In this document: in pieces, positions 8,162 to 15,653 of the stretch | Numbering within the stretch: the first letter of the stretch is position 1 | How the letters are laid out: every line of letters begins with the position of its first letter | NCBI GenBank assembly: GCA_034440455.1 | Contig: JAWXCB010000008.1 | Span: 62,001-126,000 of the forward strand | From: JAWXCB01 sp034440455 | GTDB taxonomy: Bacteria > Bacteroidota > Bacteroidia > Chitinophagales > CAIOSU01 | Reading direction: 5' to 3' | DNA: 64,000 bases | The notes under the pieces: model-generated | What the model saw: only the letters and a program-made list of their open reading frames with translations | What the model was told of the DNA's origin: nothing | The model's database searches: none | Made by a program: the position numbers and the translations under genes

Positions 8162-8939
8162 TTTCAAAGCCCTAATTGAAGATTCAATTAGAGAGGGTGG
8201 AGAAGAAGCCAAACAAGCAATGATTAGGTCATCAAGACCTATCTTGAATTTGCATGAAGCAGTTAAAAGTGAATTGATAAAAGCTGGTGTTGCTAAGGAT
8301 TTTATTTTTCCTCCTCTTAATTCAAGAACGCCTGAATTAAAACTTGCTGGTTCAAGGAAACAAAAAAATCAAGATGTCTGTATTGTCCCCAATCATAAGA
8401 AGGCAGATGAAATATTAAAGGAAGGATTGCTGCAAGATGTCGTTGATGAGTTTGGTGAAAAGTTTACTGAAAGAACAATTGCAATAAATGTAAGAAGCCA
8501 AATAAGCAGTATTCAAAAAAACTTTGACACTCTCTATGAAAGAACTACATCAGAGGCAATAAATCTTCATGACCGTTGTCCGAAAATGTGTATGGGAGAA
8601 GTTTATATGATTGCAGTTCCTGAATATGATGATAAGGCAATTAGGGAAAGTAATGTTGGCTTTAAGAAAATAAGTCAAGCATTAGTTCTTAAATACATCA
8701 AATCGTTTCAAGCAATCAACAATAGAAAAGGAATTGAGAGGAATTTCTATAAGTATGAAAGAGTTTGTTTACTAATTGTTGATTTCAATAAAAGTCCTGC
8801 GAAGATTTATAACACAAATGCAGAATTGATAAAAGATGGATTGATTCCCAAAGATAGCACGGTTGACATTGGCGAATTGTCTTGGGATAAATTTGTTCCC
8901 GAACTTTTAAAAACCTATTCAGAAAGATTCGGCAAATAA
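8124..8939 (+). CDS. Presumed type II restriction endonuclease
   Basis: A 271-residue protein with no family I can name. Position is the main evidence: it overlaps the C-protein gene by 38 bp, so is co-transcribed under C-box control, and converges on an adenine methylase. A candidate catalytic block is PELKLAGSRKQKNQDVCIVP (about residues 69-88), where acidic and lysine residues are spaced loosely like a PD-(D/E)xK core. The ATG at 8124 may be late-initiated; a later Met is not obviously better. Its last 25 bp overlap the methylase 3' end. It is not similar, from memory, to PstI, BamHI or PaeR7I nucleases. Confidence 0.6.
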   Translation: MPNSINIQKALNNFKALIEDSIREGGEEAKQAMIRSSRPILNLHEAVKSELIKAGVAKDFIFPPLNSRTPELKLAGSRKQKNQDVCIVPNHKKADEILKEGLLQDVVDEFGEKFTERTIAINVRSQISSIQKNFDTLYERTTSEAINLHDRCPKMCMGEVYMIAVPEYDDKAIRESNVGFKKISQALVLKYIKSFQAINNRKGIERNFYKYERVCLLIVDFNKSPAKIYNTNAELIKDGLIPKDSTVDIGELSWDKFVPELLKTYSERFGK

Positions 8940-10786
8940 ATATTCAAGTGATATTTTTCAATCAGAAAATCATTAATCTCCTCGCTGTCATTCAAACTTC
9001 TTAAAGTTTGAATTTCGTTTTCTGTTAAGTCGGGAATATTAAATTTCTCTATGAAGTTTTTTTGATAGCAAGGATAACCGCCTTCAATCGCAACACTTGT
9101 TTTACTTACATAATAATCCATAACATAAGAGTTCAGAATTTTCTGAACTACATCTATGTTTTCAATTTTGGTAATTGGATTTATTAACTCCGCAAACATT
9201 CCGTTGGTCTCTTGCTCTCTGTAATAAAGTCCGTAACCGTTTGTAAAAAAACCTTCATCTTCAACCAATAAAAATCTTGGGTGCTGACTAAATGTTGGGT
9301 TCAAAATTTTCTTTCCTGTTCTTGTCAGTCCTTGCGTTCTGCCCCAAACAAAGAAAGGTGCAAAGGCAACTTTGCCTTTGTCTCTTGCAAGTAAATTTTC
9401 TTTCTCTGTAAGAAAGTAAGCGTAACACTTTGGATATTTTTTCTTAAAATCATTTTCAGGAATTGAGGTAGCAATTCCATTTTTAATGATGTAAGGAAAA
9501 ATAATTTTCCTTGTGTTGTGTTCAACTTCTTTTTGCGTTCTGAAATCAGAAATTTTGTAAACTGGTTTTACAACTTCCTTTTCAATTTCAAAAGTTCCAT
9601 TGTCTGTTGTCTTGATGTAACACCCGTTTTTAATGTTGCTGCCGTCAATGAAAAATATATCGTCTTTGAGTGTTGCAATACCAACACAAATATCAAACAG
9701 TTTACCGATTGGCTTGCCAATCGTTTCAATTGTTTTGATATTTTGTTGTTCGTTTGTTTTTAGCAGTCGCCACTTTTTTACATTCAAGTTTTCAAGATAG
9801 TTTAGCGAACCATTCGCATTAGCAACAAACGCCTCTGGCGTTTGTTGTTCTTTTATTCTGTCGTAGGTTATCGCCTCATTCTGTTGCTTGCTCAAAAAAG
9901 TAATTGCGGTGTAAGTCTGTGCATCAAAAACTTTTTTGTGGCTAAAATCAATTATTCGTGTTACACATTTTTGTTGCTGAAAATATTTACGCAATGCCTC
10001 ACCTGCAAGTGAAGTGAAATAATTGTTCGGTGTGATGTAACCAAGTTTGCCTGTTGGTTTGAGCAACTTGTAACCCAACTCAAAAAAAGCAAAGTAAAGA
10101 TTGAAAGTTCCGCCTTCAACTGTTGTCCAATGTTTCGCTAAATAATTTCTGTTATCGTCTGTCAAGTCTTGAAACTTTACATAAGGTGGGTTGCCCACAA
10201 TGTTGTCAAAGTTTATTTTCCAATTTGTCCGCAAACTGTCTTGGTGATACAAATTGAAATCGCTGTCGTTAAGTTGCTCACCGTTTTGCAAGGCGTAAAT
10301 TGTCAGAATGAGTTTTGCTCTGTGAATGTTGTATTCAAGAATGTCCGAACCGAAAATATTTTCTTTTACAATTTTTCGAATTGATTTCTTGAAAGCCCGT
10401 TTGTAGTAGTCTGTCAAGCCAACTAAAAATGCACCGCAACCACAACTTGGGTCAAGGTTTTTATCATTTTCTTTCGGCTGAATTTCGTTGATGATAAAAT
10501 CAATGATGTAGTCGGGAGTAAAAAATGCTCCGTTAAATTTTCTGTCGCTAATTGGAATGATTAACTCTAAATGATTTTCAAGTTCCTTGATGTTGGAAAT
10601 GTTTAGCGAAGAAGTGTCAAAGTAGAGTTGTGGTGTTTGCTCAAAGTCCTTGAAGTAGCTTGTCAGGATTGAGCTTTTGGCAAAGTTGATTTTGTTGTTT
10701 GTCAGGTAGAAATAAATTAAATGCTGTTCAAGACTTGTCAAGTCGTGAGTTTGAATTAGCTGATTTAATATTCCCTTCTTTACCAT
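8915..10786 (-). CDS. N6-adenine DNA methyltransferase, Eco57I/TaqI-like
   Basis: A 623-residue methylase. Motif I is LDPSCGCGAFLVG (SAM binding, about residue 98), and motif IV is NPPYVKF starting at N199, the adenine-flipping site of gamma-class m6A enzymes. The C-terminal half would hold the target-recognition domain. It should protect the host from the nuclease encoded convergently at 8124-8939, with which it shares 25 bp at the 3' ends. Promoter lies right of 10786. Neither the target site nor activity can be read from sequence. Confidence 0.9.
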   Translation of the reverse strand: MVKKGILNQLIQTHDLTSLEQHLIYFYLTNNKINFAKSSILTSYFKDFEQTPQLYFDTSSLNISNIKELENHLELIIPISDRKFNGAFFTPDYIIDFIINEIQPKENDKNLDPSCGCGAFLVGLTDYYKRAFKKSIRKIVKENIFGSDILEYNIHRAKLILTIYALQNGEQLNDSDFNLYHQDSLRTNWKINFDNIVGNPPYVKFQDLTDDNRNYLAKHWTTVEGGTFNLYFAFFELGYKLLKPTGKLGYITPNNYFTSLAGEALRKYFQQQKCVTRIIDFSHKKVFDAQTYTAITFLSKQQNEAITYDRIKEQQTPEAFVANANGSLNYLENLNVKKWRLLKTNEQQNIKTIETIGKPIGKLFDICVGIATLKDDIFFIDGSNIKNGCYIKTTDNGTFEIEKEVVKPVYKISDFRTQKEVEHNTRKIIFPYIIKNGIATSIPENDFKKKYPKCYAYFLTEKENLLARDKGKVAFAPFFVWGRTQGLTRTGKKILNPTFSQHPRFLLVEDEGFFTNGYGLYYREQETNGMFAELINPITKIENIDVVQKILNSYVMDYYVSKTSVAIEGGYPCYQKNFIEKFNIPDLTENEIQTLRSLNDSEEINDFLIEKYHLNIYLPNLSE

Positions 10787-10882
10787 TTGTCCGTGTTGAC
10801 TTTAAGCAACAAAAGTAACTATAAAAATTTACTCTTCAAGAAAATTCTGAAAAAACTTATCACCATCTTCAAAGAGGTGGAG

Positions 10883-10946
10883 AAAACACTCTTTCATTTT
10901 TTTTCGGGATAGCTTGTGTGTAGGCAAAAAAATGAAAGTGTGTTTT
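10883..10946. repeat. Long imperfect hairpin upstream of the methylase gene
   Basis: Arms 10883-10903 and 10926-10946 pair at 20 of 21 positions (AAAACAC...TTTCAT then T tract, and its complement), with a 22-base loop. It sits about 100 bp upstream of the methylase start and 140 bp downstream of the BsuBI/PstI-like gene's stop, so it may terminate either strand or mark a cassette boundary. Confidence 0.75.
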
Positions 10947-10964
10947 GTGCGTTGGAGTGGGTGG

Positions 10965-10986
10965 CTTTTTTTACAAATTTATTTTT
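10965..10986. repeat. 22-bp inverted repeat flanking the C-R-M cassette, right copy
   Basis: Exact reverse complement of 7732-7753. Together with the hairpin at 10883-10946 it accounts for the gap of about 300 bp between the two restriction systems; nothing coding is visible in that gap. Confidence 0.7.
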
Positions 10987-11088
10987 GAAGCGTTGCCTTT
11001 AGAAGCTGTGTCGGTTGTCGTCCATCTTGTCAAAAAACTGTTTGTTCAAAGCCGAAAAGTTCAAGGTTAGCAGTGTCCCAATACGTTT

Positions 11089-12042
11089 TCAGCTAACTAA
11101 ATGGTCGGGATGGTCAGCCGTCCATACTTCGGTTTCCCAAGCGATGTCCATCTGCCACTTTCTAAAATCATTTCTTGTTAAGAACGCTGTTACAAAAATC
11201 AATTCAGCATTGCAGTCCTTCAACATTTTTCGCAATTCCAAAACTCGCGTTTCACTCATCGGTCCCGAACTATAAACGGCTTCAATCAAATAGAGCCATT
11301 TATTTTCCTTGCTGTAAGCAATGATGTCGGGCAATTCATCATGCGAAAGTTCAAAGAAGTTTAACTTCTTCAACTCTTCAATTTCTATGTGCAAAAATTT
11401 ATTTGAAGTGTCGCCAATGTAAAGAACAGAACAGTCGCTTCCGTATCGTGGCAAAAATTCTTCAATGATTGCTTTCTGCAAAACATTGTGTTCGCCAAGC
11501 GAAAGTTCAAGTGGCAAGCCGCTTGGAAGTTTCACTGGAATTTTTTCAATGTTTCTTTTTCGTGAAAGTATTCGAGCAAGATTTGGTTTGTTCTTGTTGA
11601 ATACTTTCAAAGATTTATTCCAGTTAACGGTATTGTATGTTACGATTAACGCTTTGAAGTCAGGATGCAAAGCATAACCTCTTGTTGGATCATTGGTTGC
11701 AGAACCTTTATTTACTCCGCTGTTAATTACAATGTCAGCAAGCACAAGCAACTTCAAATCTTTTCTTCTGATGTCGTCATAAGAACCCGAAGAAATGTTT
11801 TCTTCAAAGTTTTTATTTACGATGTTGATGATGTCACGTGATTTTAGATTTGCATTTTCTTTTGCTTTGCTTCAATCTGTTGTAACACCTGCAACTGCTA
11901 AAAGACAAACAGCCATTCTTTCCAAACCTCTTTCGGTTTTGGATGTCATAGGAATTCCAACACTCTCTAAAATTTCAAGTGCTTCGTTAATTATTTTCTG
12001 AACCGATTTTGATTTGGTGCTTTTGCGGATATACTTCTTCAT
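11089..12042 (-). pseudogene. BsuBI/PstI-family restriction endonuclease, interrupted by in-frame TGA
   Basis: From ATG at 12042 the frame reads 56 codons (MKKYIRKSTKSKSVQKIINE onward, then ERGLERMAVCLLAVAGVTTD), meets TGA at 11872-11874, and continues in the same frame to 11089 with no other break. The distal part (IVINSGVNKGSATNDPTRGY; ending WETEVWTADHPDHLVS) is the catalytic domain of the BsuBI/PstI family. The position of the TGA corresponds to a Trp that I recall in relatives (GVxxxW), so TGG to TGA is the simplest reading. A 222-residue product could be restarted at an internal codon near 11757 but would lack the N-terminal domain. It precedes no gene in its strand; the m5C methylase is upstream. 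Confidence 0.8.
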
Positions 12043-12110
12043 AGATTAAACAGGGTAAGCACCTTGTTTGCTTGTAAATTATTTTCTAAAACTTCTTCAA
12101 CGGAATACAT
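12039..12110 (-). CDS. Possible 23-residue leader ORF upstream of the endonuclease gene
   Basis: ATG at 12110 gives MYSVEEVLENNLQANKVLTL then FNL and ends TGA at 12039-12041, overlapping the endonuclease ATG (ATGA). It fills most of the 74-bp gap after the methylase. It may couple translation of the endonuclease to the methylase mRNA, or be chance. Confidence 0.3.
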   Translation of the reverse strand: MYSVEEVLENNLQANKVLTLFNL

Positions 12111-12116
12111 TTCGTT

Positions 12117-13100
12117 TTACTGATAACATTCTTTCAAAGCCAATGCTAACTGATAAGCTAAAAGCGGTGGAACTGCATTTCCTATTTGATTAAATCGTTG
12201 TGTTTCGTTTCCTGTAAACTCAAACCAATCGGGGAAACTTTGCAGTCGTGCAGCTTCGCTGTGAAATAATCTTCTGCGTCTGCCATCTGAAAGTCGCACT
12301 CGTTGCATATCGCCTGTTGCACCTGCAAGATTTCTACAAGTTAATGTTCGTGCAGGTTTAGTAGGGTAAAGGTCTCTGGGGTTGATACAGAAAGATGCTT
12401 TCTCATACTTCGCAACATAAGTGTCCATTGAAGCATTCAAAAATTTGCTGCCTTCGGGTGCTGTTAACATGGTATCGCCAATGGCTTCGCCAACTGTTAC
12501 TTTTTTATGATGTGGTTTCGGGAAATTAAATTTTGCTCTGTGTCCGAAAACAAAAAGTCGTTCTCTGTTTTGCGGCACTCCAAAATTTACTGCGTTCAAA
12601 AGTTTGTAGTCAATAATGTATCCTAACTTTTGAAGTTCTTTAATCACCAAATCAAAATACCATTTGTTTGAGTAGAGAAGTCCACGAACATTTTCAAACA
12701 TGAAAACTTTCGGCTGCAGTTTTTTTACTGCATCAATAAAAATCGGAAAGCCATCCCGTGCATCTTCAATTCCTTTTTGATGTCCGCCAACGCTGAACGG
12801 CTGACAAGGTGGTCCTCCAATAATTATTTCAGCTTCGGGATATTCAAAGTCAAGGTTAAGTTTTACAGCAAAGCAGTTACCGTTTAAATTCTTATCATAA
12901 GTTGCAGTAGCTGCCGTATCCATTTCGTAGCCGATTGTCTTGTAACCAGCCGCCTCAAAACCCAATGACAAACCACCACAACCTGCAAACAAGTCTAACA
13001 CTATTTCTTTCTCGGTTGTCCTTGGTTTTAGAGTAGACTTTACATAGTCAATGTAGCTTGTCATCAAATTTTTTGTTGTTTCAAATTTAAGCAAGAGCAC
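12117..13100 (-). CDS. DNA (cytosine-5-)-methyltransferase
   Basis: A 327-residue enzyme with the C5-methylase motifs in order: motif I DLFAGCGGLSLGFEAAGY, motif IV GGPPCQPFS with catalytic Cys99, motif VI ENVRGLL, motif VIII QNRERLFVFG, then a variable target-recognition region and motifs IX-X (RLQSFPDW, QIGNAVPPLLA). It looks intact, while the adjoining endonuclease is broken, so it now probably acts as an orphan methylase. Start ATG at 13100 precedes an N-terminal LKFETTKNLMTSYIDYVKST that is a little longer than in many relatives; the ATG at codon 13 is possible. Confidence 0.93.
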   Translation of the reverse strand: MLLLKFETTKNLMTSYIDYVKSTLKPRTTEKEIVLDLFAGCGGLSLGFEAAGYKTIGYEMDTAATATYDKNLNGNCFAVKLNLDFEYPEAEIIIGGPPCQPFSVGGHQKGIEDARDGFPIFIDAVKKLQPKVFMFENVRGLLYSNKWYFDLVIKELQKLGYIIDYKLLNAVNFGVPQNRERLFVFGHRAKFNFPKPHHKKVTVGEAIGDTMLTAPEGSKFLNASMDTYVAKYEKASFCINPRDLYPTKPARTLTCRNLAGATGDMQRVRLSDGRRRRLFHSEAARLQSFPDWFEFTGNETQRFNQIGNAVPPLLAYQLALALKECYQ

Positions 13101-13177
13101 CTACAAGAGATGACATCAATCTCCATCCTTTTTTCTTTTCACTATCCAAATTCCCAATCCTCAACCTTATCTATTAA

Positions 13178-13477
13178 TCTTCACCCGCTAAATCTCCTTT
13201 CTCACCTGCTTTTTCTCAAACAGTAAATGCTTTAAAGAAAAACTCACACGCTGCATTTGGAGAAGCACCTGCAAAAAAGAATGCAGCAGGTGAAAAAGAA
13301 AATGTAGCGATTGCTTTTGAAGAAATAGCAACTGCTATTTCAAGTGTGGCAAGCAGTTTTCCGGATAGAGCATCTGCAAAAAATAAATCAGCATCTGCGG
13401 CATTTAAAAAAGCAACCGAAATCTATTTAAAAGCAGGCGAAACTTTTGCTTCAGTAATGCGTATTATCAAATCATAA
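13178..13477 (+). pseudogene. 5'-truncated reading frame at the right edge of the restriction island
   Basis: An open frame of 99 codons with clean coding character (KKNAAGEKENVAIAFEEIAT, then AISSVASSFPDRASAKNKSA) but no ATG, GTG or TTG near its beginning; the first in-frame stop upstream is at 13175-13177. The first usable start codons are only in the last half (a GTG, then ATG near the end). It ends TAA 16 bp before the FN3 gene start. I read it as the 3' part of a gene whose front was lost when the restriction genes arrived. Ala/Lys-rich helical protein, no family recognised. It occupies most of the 395-bp gap. Confidence 0.5.
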
Positions 13478-13495
13478 CCACCTAAACGCAACTCT

Positions 13496-14125
13496 ATGGC
13501 AAAAGTAAAACTCGGACTACGCAACCTGAGCGCAAGTGAAACAATTATCAAAGGCACGAGCATCCTGTATCAGATGCAAGGCAATCCAAATTTCCCACCT
13601 GAAACTACCCCACCCCTTTCAGAGATAGCCGCACAATTGGCAGAGTTGCGCACAACCACTGCTAATGCAATGAATCATGACAAGGTGATGATAACACGCA
13701 GAAACCAAAAGCACGAAGAATTTTTGGTGTTGCTGAGGAAATTGGGAGGATGGGTTTCCATGCAAACGGATAATATAGTGGTTATTCAATCTTCAGGTTT
13801 TGATGTGATTGAAAAGAAACACGCATCCCCGGAGATGACGCAGCCCGAACGTGCGCGTAGCATTTCCAATGCGGGTGCTGCTCAACTGAAAATCATGTGG
13901 CGACCTGTGCAGGGCGCAACGCAATACGTAGTGGAAACAACCACAGAAAAAGAGCCTTATAGAGCAGAAGTGAAATGGAATGTATGCGGTTATTCATCAC
14001 AAGCAAAACTTACCATTGATAGCAGTGAACTGAAACCCCTCACTCCGTATTATTTCCGTGTTCGAGCCTTGGGCACATCAGGTATCGGACCTCCAAGCGA
14101 CATTGTAAGAGGCCTATTTTTTTAA
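13496..14125 (+). CDS. Fibronectin type III domain protein
   Basis: A 209-residue protein without signal peptide. The N-terminal half (KVKLGLRNLSASETIIKG, then helical HDKVMITRRNQKHEEFLVLL) is a conserved non-FN3 region; the C-terminal part from about residue 120 is one FN3 module (LKIMWRPVQGATQYVVETTT ... PLTPYYFRVRALGTSGIGPPSD). A paralogue of the same length, with a TGA at the Trp position of WNVCGYSS, lies at 33679-34302. Function unknown. The gene follows a truncated frame by 18 bp and stands just outside the restriction island. Confidence 0.75.
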   Translation: MAKVKLGLRNLSASETIIKGTSILYQMQGNPNFPPETTPPLSEIAAQLAELRTTTANAMNHDKVMITRRNQKHEEFLVLLRKLGGWVSMQTDNIVVIQSSGFDVIEKKHASPEMTQPERARSISNAGAAQLKIMWRPVQGATQYVVETTTEKEPYRAEVKWNVCGYSSQAKLTIDSSELKPLTPYYFRVRALGTSGIGPPSDIVRGLFF

Positions 14126-14189
14126 TTGAGGTAGCGTACTTTCGGTACGTTCTTCTATAAGCACTCTTTCAAGAGGGGAAACAAGATTT

Positions 14190-14221
14190 TTTGAAATCCT
14201 TCGTTTCTTTCCTTATATTTA
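14190..14221 (+). promoter_or_regulatory. Bacteroidota-type promoter for the FGE-like gene
   Basis: TTTG at 14190-14193 and TATATTTA at 14214-14221, 20 bp apart, match the TTTG / TAnnTTTG promoter consensus of this phylum except for the last base. The ATG follows four bases later (14226), so transcription would begin at or very near the start codon. Confidence 0.4.
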
Positions 14222-14225
14222 GGTT

Positions 14226-15026
14226 ATGAAAAATGTCCTTTCATTATCACTCGTTGCGCTACTCGTGTTGTGCGCTTCTTTTGTTTTGCAGACAACGAAA
14301 AAATTCACGCCACCCGGCACCGTGTCCGTCAACGACTCGCTCTATTTTGATGAAACTGAAATCTCCAACCTGCAATGGAGGGAATATGAAGATTGGGTAA
14401 AGCAGAAATTTGGCGCGTCCTCTCCAGAACATGCAAAAGCAATTCCAGATACTTTAGTTTGGCGAGTAGCTCTTTCAGAAGATTACTACGAGGAGCAATA
14501 CTATAATCCGAAATTCAAGGACCACCCCGTAGTTGGAATAAGCCATGAGCAGGCGGGTGCATACTGCAAATGGAGAACAGCAAGAGTGCGGCAAGTGATG
14601 GAAACAGATGCAAAAGGGAAAGAGGTTTTGCCAAAATCAATCAACTACCGCCTGCCTTCAAAAGCCGAGTGGGAGGAAGTTGCGAGAGCGGACTTTAGTG
14701 AAAAAACGAAACAGCAATTAAGCAAAAAGAAATGGCAGGGAGCACAGCTATACAATGCTGTGCGCTATGATTCCACATACATCGGCACAGGCAAAGTAAA
14801 TCCAAAAGCTACCATCACCGCCCCTGTTTATATGTATTTGCCAAATAAACTCGGCATCCATAACCTGTTCGGCAACGTGGGTGAAATGATTTCTGAGGAA
14901 GGAGTTTACAAAGGCGGTGGCTGGGCGGATAAGATGGATGAATTGAAAGCGGAGAAAGACTATTCTTATGAGAAGCCAACCGCCACTGTCGGCTTCCGGT
15001 GCGCGTGCGAGGTGAAGTGGAAGTGA
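14226..15026 (+). CDS. Secreted formylglycine-generating-enzyme (SUMF1/GldK-like) domain protein
   Basis: A 266-residue protein with a signal peptide (LSLVALLVLCASFVLQ) and an FGE-sulfatase fold: YFDETEISNLQWREYEDWV, HPVVGISHEQAGAYCKWRTA, YRLPSKAEWEEVARA, NLFGNVGEM and a C-terminal GFRCAC. GldK, a T9SS component, shares this fold, but this protein is shorter and not in a gldKLMN cluster. The active-site Cys pair of true FGE is not evident, so catalytic activity is doubtful. Probably periplasmic or lipid-anchored (the Cys at the end of the hydrophobic core, LVLCASF, is a weak lipobox). Confidence 0.8.
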   Translation: MKNVLSLSLVALLVLCASFVLQTTKKFTPPGTVSVNDSLYFDETEISNLQWREYEDWVKQKFGASSPEHAKAIPDTLVWRVALSEDYYEEQYYNPKFKDHPVVGISHEQAGAYCKWRTARVRQVMETDAKGKEVLPKSINYRLPSKAEWEEVARADFSEKTKQQLSKKKWQGAQLYNAVRYDSTYIGTGKVNPKATITAPVYMYLPNKLGIHNLFGNVGEMISEEGVYKGGGWADKMDELKAEKDYSYEKPTATVGFRCACEVKWK

Positions 15027-15143
15027 AAAATTCCCGTTTCCTGGAATAAGTACGCGCCAAAAACCGCTCAAATAATCCTTCTGTGTGCTATGAGAACTCT
15101 CCCCTGTTCTCTATATTTACTATCCTAAAAATTACCCTGCACA

Positions 15144-15533
15144 GTGATGAACAAAGAATATTACGCATTCTTTTTCTTTTCTCTTCTTCTGTGGACTGCA
15201 TGCTCGGAAGATGAAGGAAACTCAACAGGCTGCGCAAAAGGTGATTTTATTGGCGTGTGGAATATGAATGAGCAGTGTAATGGCGCTGATTTTCAAAATC
15301 CACTCACGATAACGGAATTGGCTTCGGGTATTCGCATTTCAAATCTTGGTGGTGGCGGAGCAAACGCGGCAGTGGATGCTTCGATAGATGGTTCATCTTT
15401 TACAATTGCGCCACAATCTGTGCAAGGCTATACGATTAGCGGCAACGGCTCTCTGAATGCGGGTTGCGCGCAACTCACGCTCAGTTGGCAGGGAGGACCC
15501 AATGGCAGCTGCGCGGGAACGGGTACGAAATAA
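15144..15533 (+). CDS. Small lipoprotein
   Basis: 129 residues with a good lipoprotein signal (FFFFSLLLWTAC, Cys near residue 20). The mature part is short, Gly/Ser/Asn-rich with four Cys (CAKGDF, CNGADF, CAQLTL, CAGTGTK) that may form disulfides. A TATATTTA box at 15112-15119 may be its -7 element. No family recognised; likely exported to the outer membrane. Confidence 0.6.
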   Translation: MMNKEYYAFFFFSLLLWTACSEDEGNSTGCAKGDFIGVWNMNEQCNGADFQNPLTITELASGIRISNLGGGGANAAVDASIDGSSFTIAPQSVQGYTISGNGSLNAGCAQLTLSWQGGPNGSCAGTGTK

Positions 15534-15653
15534 ATTTTCCATATCCAAATGGCAAATAACAAAACTCAAAAAGCCAGCATTCCGCTTGTTGTTTGTGATT
15601 TGAAATTTGAGAATTGAGAATTTTGATATTGGTTATTTAAACAACTTCAGTTC

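Noticed and set aside
7608..11095. GTTAGC and GCTAAC motifs near the restriction genes, suggesting integron attC sites
   Set aside because: Only isolated 6-bp matches; the order and spacing (GTTAGC at 11071 before GCTAAC at 11092) are opposite to an attC site and no integrase is present.
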